Of a DNA stretch of 64,000 nt, positions 1 to 9,261 are shown piece by piece (the first letter of the stretch is position 1; each line of letters opens with the position of its first letter). This DNA comes from Sphingobium sp. MI1205. Lineage in GTDB: Bacteria; Pseudomonadota; Alphaproteobacteria; Sphingomonadales; Sphingomonadaceae. Made by a program: the position numbers and the translations under genes. The stretch is taken from NCBI RefSeq assembly GCF_001563285.1, contig NZ_CP005188.1, forward strand, positions 2,299,501 through 2,363,500, read 5' to 3'. The notes beneath the pieces are model-generated. The model was not told the origin of the DNA and did no database searches. It was given only the letters and a program-made list of their open reading frames with translations.

Positions 1-248
1 AAATCTGGGGTGACATCGTCTGGGGCACGCGTATCTGGTTTCCGATCCTGATCGCATTCCTGGCGGGTGCCGTTCCCTTCTGGATCATGGCGCGCACGAC
101 ACGCTGGCGGATGAAGCGGAAACTGGAAAATACCGAGCGCGCGCTCGTTGCTGTCACAGCAGCGTCTGCGCCCGCTTCATCGCCCGCCGCAAGCATCGAA
201 GAGGCTTCAACACCTCCCTCCTCTCTCTCCGCAACAGGAACAACATGA
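1..248 (+). CDS. LapA/DUF1049-like membrane protein, 3' part
   Basis: This is the 3' end of a gene cut by the window edge; about 81 codons are visible, in frame from base 3. The visible protein has one hydrophobic segment (around FPILIAFLAGAVPFWIM), then a basic, charged stretch (RTTRWRMKRKLENTERAL) and a low-complexity Ala/Ser/Pro tail. One membrane helix followed by a short charged tail just before pyrF fits the small LapA-domain proteins often found there in alphaproteobacteria. The stop codon overlaps the pyrF start (ATGA), which suggests translational coupling. The family call rests on layout and context because the N-terminus is missing. Confidence 0.6.
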   Translation, partial: IWGDIVWGTRIWFPILIAFLAGAVPFWIMARTTRWRMKRKLENTERALVAVTAASAPASSPAASIEEASTPPSSLSATGTT

Positions 249-919
249 GCAGCCCGATATACGTCGCCATCGATACTCCCGACCTAACCAAAGCACAGGA
301 TTTGGCCCGGCGGGTGCGCGGACATGTGGGAGGGCTGAAGCTGGGGCTCGAATTCTTCTGCGCCAACGGTCATCATGGCGTGCGCGAAATGATGAAGTTC
401 GATCTGCCGATTTTCCTGGACCTCAAACTCCACGATATTCCCAACACTGTCGCGAAGGCGGTGCAGGCGCTCAATGGACTGGAACCTGCGATCCTCACCG
501 TCCATGCCGCAGGCGGCCGAGCGATGCTGGAGGACGCGAAGGCGGCTGCGGGCGTCCATACAAAGGTTGTGGCGGTCACCGTTCTTACCAGCCTGGACAA
601 CAGCGACCTGAGCGACATCGGCGTGGGCGGCAAAGCGGAGGATCAGGTGGCGCGCCTTGCCAATCTCGTCCGGGAGGCGGGGCTGGATGGCATCGTATGT
701 TCGGGGGAGGAAGTGGGGCTGGCGAAACGCGCCTGGCCCGATGGCTTCTTCGTGGTGCCGGGCGTTCGGCCTGCTGGCGGGACGATGGGCGACCAGAAGC
801 GGGCGGTAACGCCGCGCGAGGCTCTGGACAGGGGCGCATCCATTCTCGTCGTCGGGCGTCCGATCAGCCTCGCCGAAGATCCCGACCTGGCGGCCCGGGA
901 AATTGAAGCGACCTTGTAG
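245..919 (+). CDS. pyrF: Orotidine 5'-phosphate decarboxylase
   Basis: This cytosolic enzyme converts OMP to UMP in the last step of de novo pyrimidine synthesis. The 224-aa length is typical. Visible signatures are the N-terminal VAIDTPDL strand, the catalytic D-x-K-x-x-D block as DLKLHDIPNTV near residues 58-68, and the phosphate-binding end VVPGVRP plus GASILVVGRPI near residues 170-210. The ATG overlaps the stop of the upstream LapA-like gene as ATGA, and AGGA precedes it. No trp gene follows; the next gene is convergent. Confidence 0.95.
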   Translation: MSSPIYVAIDTPDLTKAQDLARRVRGHVGGLKLGLEFFCANGHHGVREMMKFDLPIFLDLKLHDIPNTVAKAVQALNGLEPAILTVHAAGGRAMLEDAKAAAGVHTKVVAVTVLTSLDNSDLSDIGVGGKAEDQVARLANLVREAGLDGIVCSGEEVGLAKRAWPDGFFVVPGVRPAGGTMGDQKRAVTPREALDRGASILVVGRPISLAEDPDLAAREIEATL

Positions 920-930
920 AATTGAAGTGC

Positions 931-955
931 GGGGGACCGGCTTGGCCAGCCCCCC
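931..955. terminator. Stem-loop between convergent pyrF and OMP gene
   Basis: A GGGGG block pairs with CCCCC around a GGC/GCC-containing loop, between the 3' ends of two convergent genes. There is no clear U-tract, so its strength as an intrinsic terminator is uncertain. Confidence 0.45.
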
Positions 956-964
956 GGGGTCAAA

Positions 965-1618
965 TCAGAAGCGCCAGCCTACGCTCGCCACGACCTGATG
1001 GCGATCGGTGTCGATGTCGAACTCGCTGCTCGTCCCACCATCCATAAAATCGATGTGTGCGCTGTCATATTTTGAATAGCGATATTCCACCTTGCCGAAC
1101 ATGTTCGGGGTAAAGGCGCGCTCTACACCGGCGCCAACACGCCAGCCATCGAGTTTGAACGACGTATCGGTGGTTTCATCCGTGTCGCCCGCCAGTACGT
1201 CCAGCTTGGTGTTGGTATAGCCACCCTTCACATAGACAAGCGTGTTGGGGCTGGCGAGTATGCCCGCACGTGCGCCGACATACAGGTCGCGGCCCTGGCT
1301 CACCCGGCCGAAACCGAACTGGTCGGTAAATGGATTGCGGCTGCTCTTGGCTGTGGAGTCGGTGAACTCTCCTTCGATGCCCACCACGGCGCTGCCTAGA
1401 TTGAAATCATAGCCCGCGCCAACACCATAGAGCAGGCCATCGATCGACTGGTCATCATCACCATTGTCGTTATCGACGCTGCTGCCCGCGCCCGTATGAT
1501 CATAGCCCAGGATCGCTTCGACCCGAGGACCGGTGAAGGTCGTGCCCGCGTCTTGCGCCAGGGCGGGAGAGGCGACGGCCGATCCGGCCAACAAGGTTGC
1601 GACCATTATCTTTCGCAT
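965..1618 (-). CDS. Small outer-membrane beta-barrel protein (OmpW/opacity type)
   Basis: The product is 217 aa with a clear Sec signal peptide (MRKIMVATLLAGSAVASPALA, cleavage after ALA). The mature part alternates polar and aromatic residues, with repeated Gly-Tyr-Asp and 'GAGYDFNLG' type strands. It ends in ...VVASVGWRF, the terminal aromatic expected for insertion by the BAM complex. It resembles the 8-strand opacity/porin-like barrels of alphaproteobacteria; the ligand is unknown. The ATG at 1618 has GGAG six bases upstream. An in-frame ATG at 1630 would add MEYP and sits 10 bases from a perfect AAGGAGGT that lies inside a hairpin. The start is therefore not certain. Confidence 0.85.
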   Translation of the reverse strand: MRKIMVATLLAGSAVASPALAQDAGTTFTGPRVEAILGYDHTGAGSSVDNDNGDDDQSIDGLLYGVGAGYDFNLGSAVVGIEGEFTDSTAKSSRNPFTDQFGFGRVSQGRDLYVGARAGILASPNTLVYVKGGYTNTKLDVLAGDTDETTDTSFKLDGWRVGAGVERAFTPNMFGKVEYRYSKYDSAHIDFMDGGTSSEFDIDTDRHQVVASVGWRF

Positions 1619-1634
1619 AGGGTACTCCATCCAT

Positions 1635-1659
1635 CACTTACCTCCTTGAGGAGGAAGTG
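1635..1659 (-). promoter_or_regulatory. Hairpin sequestering a perfect Shine-Dalgarno, 5'UTR of OMP gene
   Basis: On the minus strand the leader reads CACTTCCTCC, loop TCAA, then GGAGG-T-AAGTG. This is a 10-bp stem with one bulged T, closing a 4-base loop. The 3' arm is the near-perfect Shine-Dalgarno AAGGAGGT of the downstream gene. Such a fold would block ribosome access unless melted or unfolded by a factor. Function is inferred; the pairing is seen directly. Confidence 0.6.
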
Positions 1660-1733
1660 TAGGAAGTCCCGTCCACATGCGATGGTTGCATGAACCTCAG
1701 ATAAACAGCTGAAAATGTGGCATTTAAGCAACG

Positions 1734-4700
1734 TCAGTAGTCTTTGGATATTCGCACGTTCGCGCTCTCCCGACCCAAAGTTGAAATGGCCGCCAATAGG
1801 GAAAGCCACCGCGTGACCTGATATTCTATGTGCGTAGCGGAATAGCCTTGGCCGTCGGTGATGAGTTCCACATAGGTCTTGCGCGTAAGATATTTTCCGG
1901 CCGCCAGCGAAGTGCCCTGCCGCTGTGCGGGGTCCGCTGCGATAATGCGTAACCTGTCGAGCCCCGCCGCCTTGCGGACAGCATTGATCGGATCAAGCCC
2001 CCCGTCGCCCTGTAATGATCCGACGGCGGATGCGAGTTGCAAGGCTTCGGGCGCCGACAGGTTGGTGATCGACGTTCCGAACAGTATCCGTGAAAGCAAT
2101 TCGTCCTGAGGCAGCGCGGGTATGCTGGTAAAGCTGATCACAGGTTTCAGACCCGTCCCGCCGACATGGATCACCGCCGTAAGGTCGTTGACGTTAGCCT
2201 CGGCATCAATGTCCAGAACGGGGTTTACCGGCGTACGGCCATCAAACTGTATCTTGCCTTCGCGAAGGTCGAAGCGGCGGCCAGCGAAGGTATACTCGCC
2301 GCGAACCAGCTGCGCCGTGCCCGCGATGGCAGGACTGGTCACGGTGCCGCCGATATCGAGATCGGCACGCCATTCGCTGTCGAGCCCAAGCCCGGTAACG
2401 GTCAGGCGATTGCGGGCACGCGTCTTGATCGCCAGCGCCCATGGTCTCCTTGCTCGCGGGCGCTCAATCTCTTCACCATTGCGGTTGATTTCAGTGACGC
2501 GCAGCTCTGGGATTTGCGCTATGGCGGCGGCCCGGCCCAAGGTGAAGCGGCTCCGATTGAGCAGCAGGTCGCCCCCGATTGTGCCATCGGCCCCATTCGA
2601 CCGTAACGTGATTGGCCCGGTCACGGTCGCAGCGATATCATCCCGTTCCAGTAGGGCGGCATTATCCGCCTGCAACCGTAAGTCCATCGCCACGCCAGCA
2701 ATGCCGGCGAAAGTGAAGCTGCCCGCACCCGTCACAGTGCCGCCATTCTGGGCGTTGGCGGAAAAGCTCGACATGACAAGTTGTGCGCCCGAAAACCGGC
2801 CCCGCGCCTTGACATTATGCAGCCGCATACCGGTAACGGCGCTGTTTATGGCGGCGCTATCGGTTGCGAGCGACCCTGCAATAACGGGGTTGCCCAGCGT
2901 TCCGCGTGCGTCCGCAGAAACGCTCACCGGGCCAGAAATATCGATGATCTCAACCCCAGTGAGGCGCCACAGCGTGTCTGCAGTGCCCCTATAACGCAGT
3001 TGCCCGAATAGCGGCGCCCGGTTCAGCCGCTCGACCAGGCTGCCTTGGGTGCCAAGCGGCGTCAGCAAAATCTGAGCCCGGCCGATAGTCTGCCCGCCGG
3101 CGGCGAACAGCATGCGTGACGCCAGCCGATCGTGCGTCAGGATCGCGTTAACCCCCGCATCGACCGGCCGGGAACTGAGCGACAATCCGGATCGGGATAG
3201 GCCGCGCACCCGCAGCTCCGCCTTTCCGACAGGCATCGCGCCGCGCGTGTGAACATAGCTGAGCGACCCGGTGGCCGTGCCGCCTAGACCCAGATTGTCA
3301 TACGCAATATCCAGTAGCGAAAGAGGCAGCTTCTGCATGCGCCCTTCGATGCTCGTCGTTATGCCACTCAATTCCCCGCCGATTTGCAGCGATCCCCCGG
3401 CATAGGCAATCGTCGCGGGCGACAGCCGCCACCCATCATCGCTGCGCGTAAAGACCGCCATGCGGGTCAGGCGAATCGGGCGCTTGTCGATCGTGCCGCG
3501 CGCTGCGACCCGGATCCGATCCGGTTCAACCTCGGCATCCCCCTGCAGGTCGAACAGGCGCCCTCGCTGCCCCGACGCACTGGCTTTCACCGAACCTCGC
3601 CCGCCCACAAGATTGGCATTCGCAGCCAGTCGGCCCACCAGCAGGCCGCCCACGCGCAAGCCGCGCGCCTGCACGATGGCCTTGATCGAAGTACCTGCCG
3701 GATCGAGCAGAACGGTTGCATCCAGCTTCCCGCGGCGCACCACGATGACTGTGGGGCCTGTAAAGCTGGCGTCGGTCGCATCCAGCTTGAGGACCAGTTG
3801 CTGCGTAGCGTTCACCGGCGCAAAGGCGATGCTGCCTTTCACCGGGCCAGCCACAGCCAGCTGCCCGTCAAGACCACCGGTGACCGGACGCAAATCCCCG
3901 CTTGCTATCACCCCGGAAACGGCAAGTTGGGCTACCCTCACCACCGCTTGTCCACCGGGGGGAAGCAGTATCGCGCCATTGCCCGTAAAGGCCCCCAGCG
4001 TCGATCCTCCCTGCGCCGTGAAGCTATAACCCGCGCTATTGGGGTCGAGCTGGACCCGCATGTCGGTAACCCCCAGCGCGTCCAGTGGGCGGTTCAGCAG
4101 CAGATCCACCGTCGGCCGCTCGATCCTGCCATCCAGTATGAGCCGCAGGGGGCCGTATCGATCATGCGTACCGCTTCCTTCGAAATGGAAAGTTCGGTCG
4201 CGGCGGCGATATCCATTTGCAGAGACGCTGAGCAGCGGCGCCTCAAGGCGCAGCCCCGTGAACGTCAGCCGACTGTCAGGCCCCAGCGACAGCCCGCTTT
4301 TGAGGACCGGAAGACCTCCGCCCAGCCCTTGCAGGAAGCTGTTATCCAACCGGCGCATCCTGGCCATCGCGTTCCCACTCAGGCTGAATGCGCCCCTTGG
4401 CCCCGGCACTGCCCGCAGCTTTGACGTGAGATCGACAATGCCGAGACCGCGAATGAACAGGCCGCGTATCTGCCCATCCAGTCCAAAATCATATCGGCCG
4501 GTCTTGAGGTCGGCGAGCATCAGCAACTTGCCATTCAGCTTGTCGGACCGGATCGTCATCGGATTGCTGACGATCTGCTGCCCCTTCAACTGCAACATGC
4601 CGTCCAACACAAAGTTGCGGACGATCCCCTCGACCAGCTCACCCTGCCCATCCAGCCGCCGCGCGCGCAGGCGAACAGGGATCAGCGTAGCGCCATTCTT

Positions 4701-5912
4701 CGCCTGGCGCCCTTTGCCATCAGCGCGCACATCGCTGATGACCGTGCGGTCAAAGGCGAGCTGCCTGGCGCTTAGTTGATATTCATAGCCGAACGCGGAA
4801 AATGGTCCGTCGAGCCGCACCTTCGCGACTACATCTCGCCCGCGCATCGACTTCAACAGCGCTTGCGGCCGCGTGAGCTTCACATCGAGCAATATATTGT
4901 CGAGCGCATTGTTGCGCAGATCGATAGCGCCATCTGCATGCATAACGATAGCTGCCGAGCGCAGCGACAGCCTGCCATCGACCACCCTGTCCTTCAACGA
5001 CCCGCGCGCCTTTATGGCGATGCGTGGCACAGAGAGCCGCTGTAGCAGTCCTTGCCCGGCAATCGCCGAAGCCTCGACGGACCCGGTAGCAGCGTACATG
5101 CCGCTTCGTGCCGCCAACGACATATCGACCGCCGGGGAGCCATCCAGCGTGGCTGCAAGGCGGCCGTCCCAGCGGGTCCAACTGCCCTTGCCCCTGACGC
5201 GCACATTGCCGTCCTGTCGCAATCCGGTCATCGCCGCCAGGACGCCGCCTCGCGGTGCGTTAAGGGTGACGTCGAGGTCGAAGCGGTCATCATCGGGTCG
5301 GCTGTCGAGCGCAATATTGAGAGCATCCTCTCCGTCCAGCGCGCGCGCCGAAAGGTCTATGACCGCGCGCCCCCCGCGAATATCCGCATCGCCGGAAATT
5401 GTCGCGGTCTGCGCCCGCCCGCTCACCTCTTTGTCGATCAGGAGGCGGCCAACGGAAAACTCCATCAGCCGAATGTCGAATCCGGGGAGGATCGGCCCTT
5501 CCTGCCTGGCCGGATTAAGCCGCGGCAATTTGTGGAGCCTGGCAACGGGAATAGCCAGCCGGTCGATGTCGAGCCGATTGGAAAGCCACGCCAGCGGCCA
5601 CCAGTCCAGTTCCACGCGCGGCGCCGCCAGAAACGGTCCCTTGGGATCAGACAGCGTGACGCCATGCAGCACCGCCCGGCGATATATGCTGCCCTCAATG
5701 CGATCGACACGGATGCGAAGGCCGGACGGCGGATTGATGCCGGCAATACGCGAGGCCAGGAACCGGTGTCCTGCCGATGTATCGAGCCAGACGACCGCCC
5801 CTGCAGCGACAATCAACAACAGCGCGAGAAGTCCGGTCAGCCAGCGCTGCCACCCCGCATCCCATGCGCGGCGGCGCCACCCTGGTTTATCCTGGGGCCG
5901 ATCCTCCCCCAT
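1734..5912 (-). CDS. tamB: Translocation/assembly module TamB (AsmA-like, DUF490)
   Basis: The protein is 1392 aa with one N-terminal transmembrane anchor (LLALLLIVAAGAVVWLD, about residues 27-43). A very long body of repeated short beta strands follows (many 'G.L.L.G...' repeats), as in the periplasm-spanning hydrophobic groove proteins. The last roughly 350 residues match the DUF490/TamB C-terminal type (LRGEYTFAGRRFDLREGKIQFDG, then NDLTAVIHVGGT and LSRILFG), which contacts TamA. The family bridges the inner and outer membranes and helps assemble outer-membrane proteins and/or move phospholipids. Its ATG shares one base with the stop of the upstream tamA gene (TGATG). Confidence 0.93.
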   Translation of the reverse strand: MGEDRPQDKPGWRRRAWDAGWQRWLTGLLALLLIVAAGAVVWLDTSAGHRFLASRIAGINPPSGLRIRVDRIEGSIYRRAVLHGVTLSDPKGPFLAAPRVELDWWPLAWLSNRLDIDRLAIPVARLHKLPRLNPARQEGPILPGFDIRLMEFSVGRLLIDKEVSGRAQTATISGDADIRGGRAVIDLSARALDGEDALNIALDSRPDDDRFDLDVTLNAPRGGVLAAMTGLRQDGNVRVRGKGSWTRWDGRLAATLDGSPAVDMSLAARSGMYAATGSVEASAIAGQGLLQRLSVPRIAIKARGSLKDRVVDGRLSLRSAAIVMHADGAIDLRNNALDNILLDVKLTRPQALLKSMRGRDVVAKVRLDGPFSAFGYEYQLSARQLAFDRTVISDVRADGKGRQAKNGATLIPVRLRARRLDGQGELVEGIVRNFVLDGMLQLKGQQIVSNPMTIRSDKLNGKLLMLADLKTGRYDFGLDGQIRGLFIRGLGIVDLTSKLRAVPGPRGAFSLSGNAMARMRRLDNSFLQGLGGGLPVLKSGLSLGPDSRLTFTGLRLEAPLLSVSANGYRRRDRTFHFEGSGTHDRYGPLRLILDGRIERPTVDLLLNRPLDALGVTDMRVQLDPNSAGYSFTAQGGSTLGAFTGNGAILLPPGGQAVVRVAQLAVSGVIASGDLRPVTGGLDGQLAVAGPVKGSIAFAPVNATQQLVLKLDATDASFTGPTVIVVRRGKLDATVLLDPAGTSIKAIVQARGLRVGGLLVGRLAANANLVGGRGSVKASASGQRGRLFDLQGDAEVEPDRIRVAARGTIDKRPIRLTRMAVFTRSDDGWRLSPATIAYAGGSLQIGGELSGITTSIEGRMQKLPLSLLDIAYDNLGLGGTATGSLSYVHTRGAMPVGKAELRVRGLSRSGLSLSSRPVDAGVNAILTHDRLASRMLFAAGGQTIGRAQILLTPLGTQGSLVERLNRAPLFGQLRYRGTADTLWRLTGVEIIDISGPVSVSADARGTLGNPVIAGSLATDSAAINSAVTGMRLHNVKARGRFSGAQLVMSSFSANAQNGGTVTGAGSFTFAGIAGVAMDLRLQADNAALLERDDIAATVTGPITLRSNGADGTIGGDLLLNRSRFTLGRAAAIAQIPELRVTEINRNGEEIERPRARRPWALAIKTRARNRLTVTGLGLDSEWRADLDIGGTVTSPAIAGTAQLVRGEYTFAGRRFDLREGKIQFDGRTPVNPVLDIDAEANVNDLTAVIHVGGTGLKPVISFTSIPALPQDELLSRILFGTSITNLSAPEALQLASAVGSLQGDGGLDPINAVRKAAGLDRLRIIAADPAQRQGTSLAAGKYLTRKTYVELITDGQGYSATHIEYQVTRWLSLLAAISTLGRESANVRISKDY

Positions 5913-7957
5913 CAGAAAGCCTGCCCCAACGAAACATAAACGGCTATCCGCGGATCGCCCTTCTGCGGATTCAACGGCGTGCCCACATCCACGCGGATAG
6001 GTCCAAAGCTGCTGTAATAGCGCACGCCCAGGCCAGCACCGATACGCAGGTCACGAAACCGCGGTAGGAAGCTGGTGGAAATATTGCCTGCATCAATGAA
6101 GGGCACGACGCCGAAATTGCCGAACCGTACGCGCGATTCCAGCGAGAATTCAGCAAGGCTCTTACCACCGATTGGATCATTGTCGACATCGCGTGGGCCA
6201 ATCGCCTGATAGCCATAGCCCCTGACCGAAGCACCGCCACCCGCATAGAAACGGCGGGACGGCGCGATCTGATCGACTGTCGAACCCAGGATCGTCCCGA
6301 ACCGCGCCCGTGCAGCGAGCACGATGCGATCGCCGACGGGCTGATAAATACTACCGTCCAACTGGACGCGGGAATAACCAAATGTCCTGTTCTGGAAAGA
6401 AAGTTCGGGGCTCAGGCGACCACCGAGCCGGAACCCGCTGGTCGGGTTCAAAAGATCGTCGCTGCCGTCATAGGTCAGGCTGAGCGGCACTGCTGCGATC
6501 AGGAAGGTGCGCCTGCTGCCTCCGCTGAACGCATCGCTTTCGTCCGACGCGATCAATTCAGTGCCGACCCGCCAAACCCATTTTTTCTGAAACAGGATAT
6601 TGCTTTGCCGCTCCAGGGCGCCGGACAGCGTTATCGTCCGGGCGTCATAGGCATCGCGCCTGATGTTACTGACCGAAAAAAGTCCGGTCAGCACATGGTC
6701 TCGCTTGCGGAAATTGTTGCGTCGGTAAGTGAATGACGCTGTCTGCTCCTGCGTGCCCAGCACCCCGCGCAATGTAACCGCGCCTTCGGGCGGGAACAGA
6801 TTGCGATGCTGCCAACTGACGGCGGCGCGATAGCCTTCGCCCGTGCCATAGCCCAGTTCCCCGGCGATCGTACGAAGCGGTGCTGGGTGGACATCTACCG
6901 CCAGATCTACATGTTCGCCGTCACCAGCGTCCTTGGGCGTCAAGGTGACCGATGATACAAGTCCCGTTGCGACGATTGCACTCCGCAGATCCTCGACATC
7001 CGACGCCATATAGGGGTCGTTTCGGTCAAAGCGGGCGATCCGCGCCACATGCCGGGCGCTGAATAGCTTTTCGTCATTCAGGATGATCGATCCGAACGTC
7101 CGGTAGGCACCCGGCGTCACAACGATGTCGAGGTCGCCCTTTCGCTCTTCATGGTCGATACGGACCTCCGGCTCGCCGACCTGCGCGAAGGGGAAACCGC
7201 TTTCGAGCAGAGCGAGCGACAGGGATTCCTGTCCCGCGAGAATGGCGTCGGCATCGACAGGATCGCCAGAGTGGACCGGAAAGGCCTCGCGCAGCTTGGG
7301 CTCGCGTTCTCCTGCCGCAGATAGCCCCGGAAGATCGACGGAGGAGAGCAGGTAACGTACACCTGGCACGATGTCGAAACGCACGCCTAGCCTGTCTCCG
7401 CCCGGCGACGGCGGAGAAACGGAACTGCGGATGCGGGCGGCGTAATAGCCCTTGGCGCGCAGCAGACGGTCGAGCAGTTCGCTGTCTTCCTTAATGCGCC
7501 GGTTTATCTGCGCGAGGTTGGCCGGCTTCCCTTCGCCCTCTCGCAGGACCGACAATTCCTTGAAGCGGGTCTCGAACTGCGCATCCGCAATCTGGTCGAT
7601 ATCGTTCAACTGCACCGAGTATCGCCGCTCTTCGCCGGAATCTGCGAACTCCGTGACTTGATCCGCTTCTTCCACACTGGGGTCAGCGACTTCCTCTTCC
7701 AGCGGCTGCGTCATATCGACGACATCTGCCGGATCCTGCGGGAGGGGCGCGACGGTATCGGACTGTTCCATATCCGGCCAATCCACACCCAGGTCCGGCA
7801 TTGGGTCGAGTTGCATCTCGGGATCGGCGGCACTCCCCGGCGATGCAGCGGTTTGAGCATAAGCGGTCTGGGCCGCCAGCAAGAGAGGCAGGGCAAGAAG
7901 CCGGGTGGCTTGCGACATGGCTGATACGCGGCGCCAGGTCCGCAAGCCCGTGTTCAT
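5912..7957 (-). CDS. tamA: Autotransporter assembly complex outer-membrane protein TamA
   Basis: The protein is 681 aa of the Omp85/BamA superfamily. A signal peptide (LLALPLLLAAQTAYAQT, N-terminal 35 residues) is followed by an acidic spacer. POTRA-like domains lie around residues 110-370 (LREGEGKPANLAQINRRIKEDSELLDRLLRA and the next repeats), then the C-terminal bacterial surface antigen barrel. The conserved 'VRGY' lid-loop motif is present (GGGASVRGYGYQAIGP), and the protein ends in SLGQAF with the terminal aromatic. tamB follows with a one-base overlap, the usual tamA-tamB operon. The start at 7957 extends somewhat before the signal peptide; MSQATRLLALPLLL about 14 residues in is an alternative. 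Confidence 0.92.
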   Translation of the reverse strand: MNTGLRTWRRVSAMSQATRLLALPLLLAAQTAYAQTAASPGSAADPEMQLDPMPDLGVDWPDMEQSDTVAPLPQDPADVVDMTQPLEEEVADPSVEEADQVTEFADSGEERRYSVQLNDIDQIADAQFETRFKELSVLREGEGKPANLAQINRRIKEDSELLDRLLRAKGYYAARIRSSVSPPSPGGDRLGVRFDIVPGVRYLLSSVDLPGLSAAGEREPKLREAFPVHSGDPVDADAILAGQESLSLALLESGFPFAQVGEPEVRIDHEERKGDLDIVVTPGAYRTFGSIILNDEKLFSARHVARIARFDRNDPYMASDVEDLRSAIVATGLVSSVTLTPKDAGDGEHVDLAVDVHPAPLRTIAGELGYGTGEGYRAAVSWQHRNLFPPEGAVTLRGVLGTQEQTASFTYRRNNFRKRDHVLTGLFSVSNIRRDAYDARTITLSGALERQSNILFQKKWVWRVGTELIASDESDAFSGGSRRTFLIAAVPLSLTYDGSDDLLNPTSGFRLGGRLSPELSFQNRTFGYSRVQLDGSIYQPVGDRIVLAARARFGTILGSTVDQIAPSRRFYAGGGASVRGYGYQAIGPRDVDNDPIGGKSLAEFSLESRVRFGNFGVVPFIDAGNISTSFLPRFRDLRIGAGLGVRYYSSFGPIRVDVGTPLNPQKGDPRIAVYVSLGQAF

Positions 7958-8032
7958 ATCAACGGTCTAGCCCAAATCGGAAAAGAAGCGCCAGCCTGTA
8001 TGGCAATGATCGCGCCAGGTCTTGCACAGATT

Positions 8033-8530
8033 TCAAAAGGCTGTGTTCAGCCGGTCCATCAATGCGCGAGCCGGGCTGCTTTCCCGCTGGCCACGCGAAC
8101 CGGCCATCCGATCCATTCGATCCTGCAGGCGCGCAACCCTATCATAGAGGTCCTGGCTCGCCTCGATGAGTGCGCGTGCTGCAAAAGGGAAAGACGCCAC
8201 GATCTCGGGATCAGTATTGGTCGCGCGGCCAAGCCGGTATTTTTCGTCCGCCAACTCCGCATCTGCGATCTCGCCGCGCTGCCATGCCCGCTGACTCAGC
8301 AACCAGGCGATTATGTGCATCAGCCGTGTCGTGACCTTGAGCGATTCGCATGCAAAGGAAACCCGGCGGAGGGGATCTTCCAATTCCGGCTCATCCGTGT
8401 CGCGCAGATCGAAATAGGCGCGGGCTTCGTCCGCCATGACCATGGCTTCCAGATAAAGGCCATCGACCAGACGTCGATGCAGGCCACGGTCAAGAGTGAC
8501 GGCACGAGACATAGGGCGAATCACTGACAT
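8033..8530 (-). CDS. rcdA: DUF1465 protein, RcdA-like regulator of CtrA degradation
   Basis: The protein is 165 aa, largely helical, and has the DUF1465 pattern (DGLYLEAMVMADEARAYFD, then HIIAWLLSQRAWQRGEI and RYRLGR-like YRLGRATN). In Caulobacter the family member RcdA is a ClpXP adaptor that helps deliver CtrA for degradation at the cell pole. By homology this would be a soluble cell-cycle adaptor. The exact role in sphingomonads is inferred. A shorter start (MSRAVTL, 18 bases in) is possible. It stands alone, about 70 bp from the start of tamA. Confidence 0.8.
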   Translation of the reverse strand: MSVIRPMSRAVTLDRGLHRRLVDGLYLEAMVMADEARAYFDLRDTDEPELEDPLRRVSFACESLKVTTRLMHIIAWLLSQRAWQRGEIADAELADEKYRLGRATNTDPEIVASFPFAARALIEASQDLYDRVARLQDRMDRMAGSRGQRESSPARALMDRLNTAF

Positions 8531-8630
8531 AAAAGCGCACGCTTGTCAGTCCCGGCGCATGCGTTTCCGGTGAGATTGTCTCATTCAGGGCCGGTCGGAC
8601 CGAAGTTAACCAACAATCGGTCGATCACCT

Positions 8631-8828
8631 TCAAGCGATGATGTCGGGGACAAGTGCATCCTCAAGCAAAGCGATTTCGTCACGCAGACGCAGCTTGCGC
8701 TTCTTGAGGCGTGCAACCTGCATCTGGTCGCGGCCTCCACTTTCGACAAGCGCGGCTATGGCGTCATCGAGATCGCGATGCTCGACTCGCAGCAGTTCCA
8801 GCCGTCGCATGATGTCTTCCCGGCTCAC
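8631..8828 (-). CDS. YdcH family protein (DUF465)
   Basis: This is a 65-aa charged helical-hairpin protein. The core is ...ELLRVEHRDLDDAIAALVESGGRDQMQVARLKKRKLRLRDEIALLE, the DUF465 signature with its LKKRKLRLRDEI helix. The biochemical role of the family is not known. The start is a GTG at 8828; an internal ATG at 8810 is an alternative. A second, shorter family member lies about 170 bp away on the opposite strand. Confidence 0.82.
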   Translation of the reverse strand: MSREDIMRRLELLRVEHRDLDDAIAALVESGGRDQMQVARLKKRKLRLRDEIALLEDALVPDIIA

Positions 8829-8997
8829 CCACTACCCACTTTCTCAGCCTTTTGCGGACGGCCCCTGATAGCCCGGCATGCCCGATCGGACCATCGCAAA
8901 TTTGCAGGCGGCCTATCGCAAAGCCCGATTCGCGGAAAGACAGAGCGATTGAATTATGATCTATTCATTCGTCCATCACCCTCATCAGGAGAATGTC

Positions 8998-9153
8998 ATG
9001 GAAAATAGCCACATTTCAGCTCTTTCGGCCAAGCATGCAGGGCTTGAGGCTCGAATTAAGGCGGAGTCGAGTCGGCCGATGCCGGACGCTATCCTGGTCG
9101 CCTCGCTCAAGAAGCAAAAATTGCGGCTGAAAGAGGAAATGTCGCGGAACTGA
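8998..9153 (+). CDS. YdcH family protein (DUF465), second copy
   Basis: The product is 51 aa: MENSHISALSAKHAGLEARIKAESSRP, then a LVASLKKQKLRLKEEM helix. It is the same family as the gene at 8631-8828 but divergent in sequence, so the two are old paralogues. The ATG at 8998 was chosen because AGGAG lies 6-7 bases upstream and the longer frame upstream has no family match. Downstream, GGGCGCGGC and GCCGCCCGCCC can pair around 9163-9201, a possible stem-loop end. Confidence 0.8.
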   Translation: MENSHISALSAKHAGLEARIKAESSRPMPDAILVASLKKQKLRLKEEMSRN

Positions 9154-9261
9154 TCCGACATTGAGAGAGGGCGCGGCGTAGCCATGCAAGGCCGCCCGCC
9201 CTTCCCCTACAGGAAAATGAAGGAGACGAGCGCGCTACCCCATAAAGCTGCGCTCCATTTT

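Noticed and set aside
148..906. Plus-strand 252-codon frame overlapping pyrF
   Set aside because: It is a shifted-frame shadow of pyrF with Arg/Gly-rich composition; pyrF has clear catalytic motifs.
3384..6000. Long plus-strand open frames opposite tamB (346 and 375 codons)
   Set aside because: They are Arg/Ser/Pro-rich with no domain logic and lie antisense to a well-supported TamB frame; typical GC-rich shadows.
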